DNA from: Paramyrothecium sp. XJ0827
Lineage: Eukaryota; Ascomycota; Sordariomycetes; Hypocreales; Stachybotryaceae
Direction: 5' to 3'
DNA: 64,000 nucleotides
NCBI GenBank assembly: GCA_020881915.1
Contig: JAJFPB010000001.1
Span: 3,968,001 to 4,032,000, forward strand
The translations under genes and the position numbers were made by a program. The notes beneath the pieces are model-generated. The model saw only the letters and a list, made by a program, of their open reading frames with translations. It ran no database searches and was not told where the DNA came from. Of the stretch, positions 44,301-56,160 are shown one piece after another (within the stretch, counting starts at the first letter, position 1; the number at the start of each line of letters is the position of its first letter).

Positions 44301-47300
44301 GCATCGACAAATTTCCCCAACAGTCGTATTGTTTGTTTTTGAGCTTCGGGCTTATTGCCGACGTAGCTGGTATATCGCTGCATCGTAGTGCGGTAATGCT
44401 TCCAATGAAGGGACATGGCAAGAGCTCCTATAGTATTGGCTGCTTGGGCACCGAGTCCGTGATCGTCGCTCCCCTCCTCACGATCGAAGATGAAGCGTTC
44501 CAGTAAAGGAATAAAGAATTGAGCGAGCATCTGGCTTCCCATCTCCTTCATGTTGTTCGCTTCTTCCAACAATCGGAGCGCCTCAAGCTGCCGTGCGGTC
44601 GCGGGACTCAGAATATTGAAGAAGAATGTTGGCTCGCTGGTGTCTTCTTGACGTTCGTTCAAAAGGGCACTGAGGTCCGCCATAGGACCCCATTGAGGCA
44701 GAGCCGAAAGTAGGAACCCAAGAACTCGAAGGAACTCACGTCGAACCGTCTCGGAAAGCTCTCGAGCACCAGAGTAGAGAGCTGGCATAACGACCTTTTC
44801 AAGGTAATCTTCGAACAACTGCTTTTGCTCAGCATCCTTGCATTCTGCAACATCTTTGATAAATCGACGCAATCCGTCAGCGGAATTTGAGGACAAAATG
44901 CCAAATTCTTCGTCCACCTTGATAAAGAATATCAAGTTATGCAACAGAGGAAGCCATTGTCGCGGCGGCAGCTGAGGCTGGCTGGCTATACCATTAAACG
45001 CATTAAGACGCCTATCGTAATCGGGCTCATCAATTCGCCCTTCCTTGAAGGAATTGAGATCAACGCAGAGACGCGCAACCGGCTTCAGGGACTCATCGCG
45101 TTCTGAGATGACAGTTATGGCTCTCGAAAGTGCCTCCCTATTCTCTCGATCCTTGAAGTAGCTGAAAAGAGAGGACAATGTTTCGTATACCTCGTCGACT
45201 AGATCTTGCTCCTTTGTCGCGCTCGGCAGGCTGAGGAATCTTTCCACTACCAACAAAACTTTTCCCTTCATTCTTGGGCTGACACGACGAGGAGGTTGCT
45301 TCAGGAGATATGTTGATATGGGTATAATTTCCTGGACATTGTTTGATTCCTCGAGAACCGTGGCAAATGAGAGGATGGTTTCGATAGAAACTTCCATGAG
45401 GTCGGGACTAATCATGGGCATTTTGAGGACGGCAGCAATATGCGCTACAGTATCTTCGGCGATAGGATCAAGTAATTCCGCCTTGATGACTTCGTTGAAT
45501 TCTGATTCGGAAGCGGGTGCTGAAGCAAGCTTGATCAGATTGCAAATCAGTTTGAGTATGCAAATCTTGACATCATCTTTTGTCTTCTCGACGGAAAGAC
45601 TAGTAGTAATATGCGGAAGGACGCCTTCAGGTAGCACATCGCCGTGAGGTGCCAGGAGCAGGGCTGATCGAGGAAGCGCGGACCAGGTCGACAGGAGTTG
45701 GAGCAATCCTGATACTCCTTGAGTGTTTTCAGCAGAGAAATTGGAAAGCCTTGGCGCCACGACTTCTTCGACGATGAAATCATGGTAGGGCGACCATTGA
45801 TAATCTTGAGCATTCTGGAAAAGAGCAACCAGGCACTTGATGCCTGTCGCACGCGCGACCTTGAGAAGGGAATGGGCGCTGGCTTCCTCTTCATCATCTG
45901 CCACAGCCTCATCCTCATTTGAACCTGTGTCACGCAGGTGCCTGCAAGCGTAGCCGAGACATAGAAGAACAGCGTTGACGAGCGTGTCCATATAAGGTGT
46001 AACATTCGTGCCAAGCTCCGATATCATCGATAAAATCATGTTCAGGAAACCGACTTGCTTTCGAATAGGGATGATGGGTTTACCGAGTAATTGATCCCGG
46101 TTCACCGAGGATCCCACCACCTGAACACCGCTCAATTTTCCAGTAGCAATATTCAGAAAGCTGCCGAGGTCTTCAACGGAGAGGTTGCGTAGAACAGCTA
46201 GTCTGGTAGCTTGTAATCCATGGCGGCCACTGGCCGCTCCCTTCTTCGAGATGGTACGGCCGTAGAGCAGGCGCAGCAGAACGGGCATCAATTCTTGACG
46301 ATGCTCGGGTCGGATAAGGTTCTCTCCTTGCAAGAAAACCGTAAGTTCGTTCTTGAATCGAGCCTCATCTAGGAGATACTCCAGATTCTCCTGGTAAGGC
46401 TTTACGCCCTCCTGTTTCCAGGCCAGCAAGGCTTTTAAGGCGGATTTTTGAACCTCAGCATCACCATTCTCGATTAATTGTAACAAAGCTTCGTAGACCT
46501 GTTCATGCTGGTAAAGGACTCTGGGGTTGATAAATTGCGAGAAGACACCCAGTAGTGCCTTTCGGTCAGCCAAAGACCATGTTGCACCTTGCTGCTGTTC
46601 ACCTTCCTCGTCGACAGCAGTTGTTGTGTCATTGTCATTGGCTGCCCATGAAAGGAAGTATGGTACCAATCGTCGCGAACGCTTTTCTGCAACCGAAGGA
46701 ATTGCACTGAAAACTTTCAGAGCGCGAGACCGAGCATTGGGGATGTTAACTTCAGCAGTACCCTGCTTATCATCGAAGGAGTTCAGCATTTTCTCATCAG
46801 GATTATCAATGACAATCTCCACTGAGGTTGCAGACTGGCTAAGGCCATTGTAGACTGTACACTCGAAGTCAGATCTGAAGAAGGTGTTCGACTTGTTGCC
46901 TTGCGATGACGGAGGGGTCCATCGAGCAGATGGTACATCCAGCCATTTAAAAGTAATAGAAGAAACAATCTCCTCCCCTTCTTTGTTCTGAGAGACTTGC
47001 TTTAATGCCTCAACAGCATCGTCCCAAACAGGGGAGAGCTTCACTGTCAGCATGCCAAACATGAAATGGGGCAAGCCGTGCTTGAGCCAGGAGTCGACTG
47101 GCACTGCTGCGTAATGCTGGCCAAGCCTGCGCAGGAGCATGGCGATTGTCCTGGTTTGGTCAAGTGCTAGAGGCGTCTCCTCCAGCTGAATCATCGTCTC
47201 TACCAACTGTTCGGATTCTTGGGTGTCATTCAAAAGTTTGAGGAGCTGTAAAGAGGCCAAACGGATCTCGTGGGAAGGCGCGGCGAGATTCTCGACTAAA

Positions 47301-49339
47301 GATGTTGTTACGGGATCGTCTTCCGTTGCTGAGCCATCGCTGCTTGAACTGCTGTCCTGTTGCTCCCCTGTACCATTTCCTTGTATTATTTTCTCATAAG
47401 CAAGATAAGCGTGCAGAAAACCGAGTGATCTTGCAAACCGTGGGACAGCTGCGCGCAAAAGGGGGCTGAGTGAAGTATCAACGGATCCGGCCGCTTGACT
47501 CATGCGTAGGTAGGTGTAGAAACCTTGGCTGACAATGAAATGCACCTCATCAGAAGCAAGGGTTGAAGAAGGTCTAAGAGCCAGCTTCAGCTTTCGCAGG
47601 AGAAGTTCAGCAATGCGCGCATCAGTCGAAGGATGTACCGCCGTCAACTCCAGGATACGTAGCAGCGCAGAATACTTCGGTAAGCATCGCTCCCTCCAAA
47701 CATCCGGGTCCTTGTCGTAAGGTCCCCTTTCTGGGAAAGGAGAAATCTCCAGACGCTCGAACTTGAGGACGATTTGATCTTGCCATGCCTGCGGCAATTT
47801 GAAACACTCTTTTTCACCGCTTGGCGGAAAGCCTCGATGCTCGATGAGAACTGGGAGAAGGACACACAATATGTCCTCATTTGATCCATGGGACCAATGG
47901 GTCGCAACAAACCTACAAGTGTTAGAAAACGACAGCGATGCATACAAAGAGACAGCAACTCACTTTTGAAACTCGGTCCGGAAAAGGCTTCCGAACCGTC
48001 TTGAATCCAACTCACAGAAGTAGGCACAAAAGGGGATAAACCACTTCATGAATGGTTCCCTAGATAGCACATGAACTAGACGCCCCATGAAGGGTATCAA
48101 GGCATCGACGGGCGCATGATGCCACAGTATGGCAACGTTAACAATGAAGAATTTCCAGGCGAGGCCTGAATTGTCTTGGGGCGTTCCTTGTGCGGATTTC
48201 GCAGTCTTCTCAAGGATGCCAATGACAAGTCCAACAATACGTGGCCAGTCACTGATTCGCGAGCCTCTGCGGACGCCACCAAGAACTCCAAGCAACTTGA
48301 TGTATGGCATCAAACACCATTCTGTCCCTTCTGACGCCTTCAACAACTGGTCGAGCTTATCCAGGGTATGGTCGTAAAACTCCTTAAAAGTATCGAGAGA
48401 TGAATGGTGGATGGCGCTCGTCAAAACGCCACAAGCCACATCGGTCCAGATAGGCTCTTCGATCAACTTTTTCTCTTCGTCCGGGATTGCATCAACCATA
48501 GCGGCGAAAATAGAAGCGCCGGTCGAATGAATGGTGAGATCGGTGCCCTTGATCGCCTCGGCAAACATGGTCATGAGCCCATCCTTGTAGAGCACAAATT
48601 GTCGGTCTCCTGATACACTCTGCAAGTCTTTCGCCGCATGGCTAACCAGGAGTGGGAGGGATGTTTCGCGATGCGAGGGGGCAGCAGCCTTCTTGACGAG
48701 AAAGCTCATAGCCTCGGCCGCGAATCGCGCAATGTGCGAAGGATGCCGGGACTTGCCCAGGAGGGGAGCCATGACATCGAAGGTCGGCCTCAGGTCGGGA
48801 ACCAAGAGTTTTGAGAGGTATTTGAAAAGAAAGGCCATCGCTCCAAAGGTCCACTCAATCACATCCACATCTTGCGGCCTTCCAGCTACGGCCAGGAGCA
48901 GCTCGAGGCTCTTTTGGTAGTACTTCTCGAATCGCACACCTAGGTCGTGAGCAAACGCCGTGAGCAAATCTAATAGCGGTTCCAATGACTCCCGATCCTG
49001 TTCCGCAATATGTGTGGCGAGCGAGTCCATGATACGCTCCTCGAAGTGAAGGATCTGCGGCAGGCTCTCGGACAGAGGGAGCACTTCCCTCTTGAACGAG
49101 GTAAAGTCTTTCGAGATGTTGAGCTCGCCCCATCTTTGCAGCCCATTGTAGAAATAGGAGGTCGCTGCGGACAGGTCTTCCGTGTCGAGGTCGTGTCGTC
49201 GGACTTTTCGCAGCGGCTGCAACGAGCTGAACTTGGAGATCTTCGTCGAGAAGGACTCCCAGCGGTGGTTCTTCTTGTGCGGGGTGCCGCCCTTGTTCTT
49301 CCGCGCCTTCTCGATGCGCCCTGAAGATTTGGACGGCAT
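41396..49339 (-). CDS. UTP20: Utp20, U3 snoRNP / small-subunit processome component
   Basis: CDS complement(join(41396..47912, 47964..49339)), 2630 aa. The 51-nt intron has a GTGAGT donor, TTCTAAC branch site and TGTAG acceptor. The ATG at 49339 begins MPSKSSGRIEKARKNKGGTP and is followed by HKKNHRWESFSTKISKFSSL, the conserved Utp20 N-terminus. The rest is a very long alpha-solenoid of HEAT-like repeats, with the DRIM/Utp20 middle region (about 800-1700). The C-terminus is strongly basic (KYGRDKRKRMEKEKERRKTR). The family length (about 2500-2800 aa) agrees. Utp20 works in the nucleolus in the 90S pre-ribosome and is needed for 18S rRNA maturation. Only one intron in nearly 8 kb is notable. 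It is divergent from DRN1. Confidence 0.96.
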
Positions 49340-49893
49340 CGTTGCGGTGTGCCGTGGGGTTGAAAACCTTTGCCGAAGAAGCTGCTGCTCTTGAGCTTTG
49401 GATGCACTCAAGACGCTGGCTTACATGGGCAAGAATGTCGAAAAAATTCCCCACCATCAAACTACCTGAAATCATTCCGATTTTTTTTTTTAGCGGGAAG
49501 AGACGGCAGAACTGATAAGGTTCCCGTATCAGTAGCCAATCGCGGGCCGATCGCAAGCAGGTGACCGTAAAAGCGAGACTGCAAAGAGCACGATGCCTTG
49601 TTGGTAGGTAATGCTTGGTATTAATAAGTAAATTGAGATGGTCAAATTCTCGAAAGACTAATATCTCTTTGCAGTTTTTTTATTAATTGTGTTAAGGCAT
49701 TACTATTCTTCTTCATAAGCATAAATTTGGAAGTACATTGGGTGTGAGAGGCTTCGCCGTGTTACTTTTTCCGTCAGGCACTTGAGCGCATGCAGTGGGG
49801 CTCCCTCAGCCGTCGACCTCATCGCATTAAAGCTGTGCCTCAGCTTTTCCGTCGCTCACATACAACAGCACCTCGATCAACAACAAAGCTTCC
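49340..49893. promoter_or_regulatory. divergent promoter of UTP20 and DRN1
   Basis: A 554-bp region between start codons of two RNA-processing genes. About 49600-49750 is clearly AT-richer than the surroundings, with poly-T runs near 49483 and 49675, consistent with a nucleosome-depleted shared promoter. Co-regulation is an inference. Confidence 0.55.
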
Positions 49894-51607
49894 ATGGCTT
49901 CCCCCAAAATGTGAGTTCACGAACACTCGTCCTGCTATCGTATGCCAGAGGCATCAGGCTCACGCTTGTTACAACAGCATTGTTCTCGGGAGCCTCAATG
50001 GCCAGCTTGAAGGCGCCCTTGCAAAGCTAGCCACCCTGCACGCAAAGAACCAATTCTCCCTAGCCATCCTGACCGGCGACGTCTTTTCGCCCTCCTCTGA
50101 CGACGAAACTGTCGATTCTCTCCTCCAAGGGAAGCTCGATGTTCCGCTACCGACATACTTCACGGTCGGAGCCAACCCATTACCACCACGCATCGCGGCG
50201 AAAGTCGAGGCGGACGAAGAGATTTGCCATAATCTACACTTCCTGGGCAAACGCAGCGTCGTCAAAACCTCAGAGGGCGTACGAATTGTTGCGCTCGGGG
50301 GGCAGTTAGACGCCAACCTGGTTGCTGGTCAATCCAAGGAGCAGCACCTGCCTTTTCACAGCGCGGACGATGCCAAAGCACTCCGCGGTGCGCACAATGC
50401 GGATATTCTCTTGACTTCGTCATGGCCAGCCAGCATATGGGCTGGCTCGAAAGCGGCGCTGGATCCTACGCAGCAGGCCTCTATATCGAGTACTGAGGGC
50501 ATTGCAGAGCTGTGCGCCGCTTTGAAGCCAAAGTATCACTTCTCTTCCTCGCCTAGCCCCTTCTTTTACGAACGCGAGCCTTTCATTAGCCCACCAGCTA
50601 AGGAGACGGACGCGCCGAGCGTTACTCGATTTATCTCCATGGCGCCGTATGGCAACGAAGCCAAAGCGAAGGCTATGTACGCCTTCACCCTGAACTACTC
50701 AGATACAACGATTCCAACAGGGGCTACCCCTTCGCCGTTCATCGCAAGGCAGAAGAAGCGACCACGGGACGACGAGAATTACAGACATCATGACAGATTT
50801 CAAAGAGATGACGGTCACTCAGGCCGAAGACACAAGAAGCGCCGCGCATCTCCACCTCCAGGTCCCGATCGCTGTTACTTCTGCCTATCAAATCCCAACC
50901 TGTCTACTCATATGTGCTGCAGTATCGGCGAAGACGCATACATCACCACGGCCAAAGGACCATTGCCTACTTCCACCACCTTTGCTGATCAGGGCATTTT
51001 GTTTCCAGCCCATATGATCATCATCCCTCTTCCTCATGCACCAACAATTAGTGCGATGGGCTCAGTGGTCGACCCGGCAAGCGACGCCGTGAAGACATAC
51101 AAAGAAATGACGCGTTTCCGCGAATCCATCCAGGCCACGATATCATCCAAGAGCTCTAACAAGTTGGGTGTCGTCACATGGGAAATCAATCGTGAACGCA
51201 ACGTACATCTTATCTGGCAACTGCTTCCCGTACCAGCAGAAATGATCCGAAAGGACCTTGTTGAGGCAGCCTTTCGGGTCGAGGCAGAGAACCAGAAGTA
51301 CCCCACCTTTGCGGTAAAGGAGCTTTCACTTGAGGAGCAGGCCACGTATGGCGACTTCTTTCGCGTCTGGCTGTGGGCGGATGATGGCGAGAACAAGATT
51401 AAGGGCAAGTCTCTCGTCATGCCGCTGCCATCCGACATGCGCTTCGATTTGCAATTCGGCAGGCGCGTTTTAGCAAAGCTGATGGGCCTGGAGAGAAGAA
51501 TCATATGGCAGGACTGTGAGCAGACAGTGGAGGAGGAGACGAAGGACGTTGAGGCTTTCCGCGAGGCTTTCAAGCCATGGGACTTTACCTTGGAAGAAGA
51601 GGGCTAG
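49894..51607 (+). CDS. DRN1: Drn1/CWF19L1-type protein (CwfJ domains), lariat debranching partner
   Basis: CDS join(49894..49910, 49978..51607), 548 aa. The first coding exon is only 17 nt (MASPK plus two bases), joined by a GTGAGT..AACAG intron to give IIVLGSLNGQL, the conserved family start. The N-terminal part is a metallophosphoesterase-like domain (LAILTGDVF, then TYFTVGANPLPP) without a full metal-binding set. A basic Arg/Lys-rich linker (RRHKKRRASPPPGP) precedes CwfJ_C_1: DRCYFCLSNPNLSTHMCCSI, AHMIIIPLPHAP (HIT-like), and CwfJ_C_2 (EEQATYGDFFRVWLWADDG). Yeast Drn1 binds the debranching enzyme Dbr1 in intron-lariat turnover. An unspliced frame from 49790 lacks this N-terminus and is not preferred. 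Confidence 0.93.
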
Positions 51608-52920
51608 GTTGTTTCTGATGATACCCTTAGCATTTCGTACAGCGTCTGGTAACCTGCAAAGGGATGCGGAGAATACAAGATAAAGAGGACCATCTGTTCA
51701 CCGGATTAGGCAGAAAGATAGTATCCTAGTATCCTCCACAAAACTGTCATTTGATGCGTGCAAACCATTGCGTAGTTGCCTCAGCAGACAATACAATCCA
51801 CACATTGGACAGTTAGCGATATGGTGTAAGGAGCTGCTTGAAATCTATACTCTTGGCTAAGCATCAATAAAACTAATGGCTGCAGAAGTAAGGGATCCTT
51901 GTGATTTTCATGTAACTTTAGCTTCATACTCAGCTTGAGGAGACATTACAATCATCCGTTTCGACGGAATCCACACTGGAAAGCATGATGGGATGGATGA
52001 TTTGGCAAATATCACAAAACGCGATCGTCTGCACCAAAGCTTAGCACGATACCATTGAAATGAATTTCTTTGTAGTGTCCATCAATTTCATTTGTTATCT
52101 AAGTGGGACTGACAAGTCCTACTCCAAGTGTAGTGTACAGTGAGCCAGCTATCTCAATGCCAGTCATTCTCCTTCATGTACAAACACCGATTCTGTATGG
52201 TGCTAAAAAGAAATCAAGACACAGTCAACCACGACGTGTCCATGGCTTGCCACTACAAGCATGAGGGAGTTATTCCCGAGAAAGTGAACAAAAAAAGAAA
52301 AGCAAGGCGTTGCCTTGAGGGTATAAACGCAATATAGCGTAGGGGTATCCGACATGGGGATATGGGTCCTTGCCAGGCAAGGAGGTTGCCTCTACCGGTG
52401 AGGTGAGGTCTTGGTATGATATATAAGTCGAGGCATGACAAGCACCGAACAATCGAAGAAATGCCTGGGTTGGTGTCGCCCTAAAGCGATAAACTGAGAC
52501 TGAGGTCCGGAATAGGTTGCGAAGTAAACACGATGGACGGCAAGAGGCTCCCGTGTTCACGACTACAATTATGCAGTATTCAACGACCATGCGTTATTAG
52601 GAGGATGCGTGACGTGTGTGCTGAGAATCAACGACTTGTGCAGAACGTGCCCGGAAATCGAGCTACGGTGAGATCGCAAACGATGAGGTGGTAAAGCATC
52701 TATGCCGTTGTGAAGAAAGCAGAACGAAGAGCTAGAGAAGTCGCGGCGGCAATGGTTGGACGTCAAAAGCACAAGTCTGGCGAGTGTTCAGAGCACGTGG
52801 TGTGAAGTATGATGTGTGCCAAAGGACGATTACGTGAGAGCGATCAGTCCACGGATGAGGGGAGATAGCAACTACTCTTCAGCTTTGAATGAAATCGAAG
52901 TCGTCCCAGTCAAGCGTTGA
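51608..52920. other. convergent 3' intergenic region, 1.3 kb
   Basis: This region lies between the 3' ends of DRN1 and the Cdc25-type gene. AT-rich patches occur near 51830-52140. ORFs near 52140-52590 show no family resemblance. Confidence 0.45.
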
Positions 52921-54784
52921 TTAGTAGGATGCCATTCGGCGAGAGTGAATCCGTTCGCCCAAAAGAGGGGAGTTGCCCAGCAAGGACAGAGATGTTTGAC
53001 GAGAGCTAGGTCGGCTTGGACCGGTAGGTGACTCGTCTACACAGGGCTCTCGTTGCCCAAAAGCAAAGGTCTGCGCTCGGCTGAGACCTTTGCGGGATTT
53101 GAGACGACCCATCTCACGCTCACAAGTACGCTGGTGCTTGGCATCAGACATTTCAACATACTCGGGAGGGTAGCATCGTCCACGGTGTTCTGAGAAGAAC
53201 CCACTGTAGCCGCCATCGAGGATGTACACCTCGGGATAAGTCAGCTTAGGGTAATGCTCTGCATTGAGGGTGCGGTCCTCAGAGCGCACATGACGAGCCA
53301 TTAGGGGAGCACGATGGGCTGAATACTCGCAGTGAAAGATCAGAAGCGTCCGTCCACTCATCGGAGTCTTGAAAAGCTGCGAAGCCAGCAGCTCCTTGTC
53401 ATTGTAGTTGACAGCGCCTTCAATATGACCACCATCGTACTCGTACTCGAAGCGACAGTCAATGACCATCTTCTGGTCAAACTTATCGCCGAACCGTCCA
53501 TCCAAAACATCCAAAAAGGTTTGTCTGGAGATTCGAGGAATAGTATCGGCGGGATCCTCGGGTAAGAAATGCGGAAGCACTGGTTCAGAGGCCTCGTCGA
53601 CGTCCACGACTGATTGCAATGTCGAAACAGCGGCGTCTTCGGCCTCTGACTTCGGCTTCATAATATCAGCGGGGGATTCAAACATGCTCAGTGACCGACG
53701 AAATTGTTTTCGGTTCCTGAGAAATGGGTTTGATTGCCGCCGAGAGTGGAAGTTGATGGGAGAGCCGTGACGAGAGTTGCCTGCTGCACTGATGCCAGTA
53801 AATTGCGGTCTTGAACGGAGACCCAAGGGAATGGGGGCACAGGGACTATTGGCTGAGTGCGGGCGACGTTCTTGTGGCGGTGAGGCGGTGTCAAAGCATT
53901 CCCCAAGGGAGAGGCCGGAGCTAAATGTGGTCACACCTGCATCGGAACCGAAGCGGAAAGCCGGTAATTGGCTAGTGGTCTGCGAACGGCCTGTAACGGC
54001 ACTTGTCGAGAATCCCTTCATGCGCGTCAACGACGGTCGACGGGGCACGGCTATCTTGCGTCTATGCAGGCTGTTAGTTACGGACGCCCTTTGACCTGAC
54101 TAAGTGCAGGCACTAACTCAGCTACTGCGGCCTTGGGTGGCTCCAGGGAGCTTTGCCGGGTGATGGGAGCAGGAGAGTCCAACATCATCGCCTCATCGAC
54201 ACCAGGGGTTGACACCGGGGTTGGTGATGTGACCTCAATCTGCGTGCAAAACGGAGTCTTGTGAGGCAGCGGCGACATTTCCATAAGCTCCGTCAGGGGC
54301 GCAGGCGACGATGAAGGCAAGGGTGGCGTCGTAACGTAGTCTTTGTTCATGTTAACCAACTTGGTGTGCGTAGTTTTCATCTTGTAGGAGTGCAAACCTC
54401 TTCCATCCAATCCTCCCATCATATTGGCGGTGAACAGAGCACGACGGGGAGTGGGAAAGTGAGGGCTGTTGTCGTGTTAGTACAAAATTTGACAATGAGT
54501 CGTTCAACTTCAAAGGGAGAAGCTAACCTGCCATCGCTGTCCAAGCGGAAGTTTTGTGAAATATCGGCCGCAAGGCTGGCAGCGGGAGAGGAGCCTCGGA
54601 CATCCTTAGCGTTGAAGTAATCGGCAGTGCTCTTATGCAATTGTTCCCGTAGACTCATCGAAGCAGTAGTTGCGGCGGATGTGGTGTAATGAGCGTGGGG
54701 GTGAGAACGAAAGATGTCTCTGGATGCCCAGCCAGGCATAGGCATAGGACGGTGCAAAGCCGCCAACGGAGATGAGGCTTCCAT
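52921..54784 (-). CDS. CDC25: Cdc25/Mih1-type M-phase inducer phosphatase (NimT orthologue)
   Basis: CDS complement(join(52921..54061, 54118..54465, 54528..54784)), 581 aa. Introns of 56 and 62 nt join in phase. At the second, the acceptor GCATAG (ending at 54062) is preferred over the closer ACAG because that AG is too near the CTAAC branch site. Residues 1 to about 370 are disordered and rich in Ser-Pro and Thr-Pro (SPHFPTPRRALF, TPPLPSSSP), typical of kinase-regulated cell-cycle proteins. The rhodanese-type catalytic domain spans about 375-500 and contains DCRFEYEYDGGHIEGAVN and the P-loop FHCEYSAHRAPLMARHVR, with Cys446 and Arg452. It activates Cdk1/Cdc2 by removing inhibitory Tyr phosphate at the G2/M transition. 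The C-terminus is basic and Ser-rich. Confidence 0.95.
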
Positions 54785-55961
54785 GGTCGAGGTCGTAATT
54801 GCAAGGTGCAGACTCGGACGTGCGTCAAGTCTGCTTATCGCAAGGATATGCCGTGATTGAAAAAGAGTGGACGGTACGGATGGAGTTACAGTAAGTCAAT
54901 GCTGTAAACACCTAGCGAGAGTGAGAATGCTTCGTTGGAATTCGTCCCAAGCAGTCGTCGTCCAAGTCGTCGAAGCCTGACGTATCACGTCGGTGAGAGT
55001 CGTGACAGATCGGCCTGCTCTTTCAGAGAGTGTGGTTGTGTGTGTAGCTGTCCCGTGAATGCTCCTCTGGGCTAGAGGTTGGCCAGGTGCTCACACAGCG
55101 GGGTCCGTTATAATCGTGACGAGAACATTTGTATCGACGGAGGACAGGTCGTAAAGCAAGAAAAGAAAAAGAAGAAAGAATCGCGTTACGGTCGTGTCGT
55201 CCGAAGCAGCGATAACCCTTGCGTTTGAGGGAGATGGTACAGAGTGGCCGCCTTTCGGTTGTGCTTGGGTCCAGGAGGCGGTCGGTTGCTGGCAGAGGAA
55301 CGAACCACACCGGCTGGGCTTTGGCACACGCGCAGGGAACTGAACGTCTGGCCGTTGCTGGACCTGATAAACCCCCCCGGGTGAGCGGGCAGTCTATGCG
55401 CTTGTCGGCACAAAAGAAAAGCGGCGGCGGAGCTCGTCTTGACCAGGTCGACCACAAACCGACCTTGCCTTCGTAGTTGGCGATTGTTGAAGGCGGGAGG
55501 AGGGGATGGGAAGGGAGCGAGCAAGAGACTGGGAGTGGAAGCGGACGAAGGTGGGTGGAGGAGCAACGCCTTTTGAATGAAGGTACAGACTGGAAGCCGG
55601 GACGGGGACGAAGAACCGGGGCCAGCGACCGAGAGTCTTTTTTAGCAGTCTAGCACAGGGCCTTCTGACGGTTGGAGGTACCTGAGCTCTAGCTGGAGAC
55701 AGAGGCCGGGCGGGCAGTGTGGGGAGGGGGGCGTGGGCGTGGGCGTCTTTGCAGGCAATCCGTGCAGGTTGTTAGGGGTGACTGGAACGAGGGAGGCTCT
55801 GCAAAGGAGAGCGAGCGAGGTGAGGTGGGCGGCAGCAGCAGCAACTCACCTCACGGGGCAGGGCACCTCAGCAGCGCGACAGGACATGGATGGCAGGGAG
55901 GGTGAGTTGCTACAGCATAGTGGGGTGGGCGCCTCACCTTCACCTTCGCCAGGGCAGCAGC

Positions 55962-55977
55962 AGCAGCAAGCTCGTTC
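55962..55977 (+). repeat. CAG trinucleotide run
   Basis: Five AGC/CAG units in non-coding DNA upstream of the Cdc25-type gene. Similar short CAG runs occur near 55830. Confidence 0.7.
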
Positions 55978-56132
55978 CATACAAGGGCTCTTTGTCTCTT
56001 TCGGGCCCGCAAACCAAGGTACTGCGCTCCGGCTCTGACCTAGCGCGCAATTGCCAGTCCGAGGGATCGGTCAACACAACATTGGATAACGTCGACGCAC
56101 AGTCCCACGGGCTCAAAGCAAGGCAGGCGGCA

Positions 56133-56160
56133 AAGGCAAGGCAAGGCAAGGCAAGGCATG
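56133..56160 (+). repeat. (GGCAA)n short tandem repeat
   Basis: Four to five GGCAA units in a purine-rich block in the gene-poor region. It is similar in unit size to the GGTAA tracts. Confidence 0.75.

Noticed and set aside
49790..49977. Unspliced N-terminal extension of DRN1
   Set aside because: It gives an unconserved start, while splicing 49911-49977 gives the family start MASPKI joined to IVLGSLNGQL.
54054..54062. Alternative acceptor for the second Cdc25 intron at the nearer CTAACAG
   Set aside because: That AG is only a few bases from the CTAAC branch site; both choices keep frame, but the later GCATAG is more plausible.
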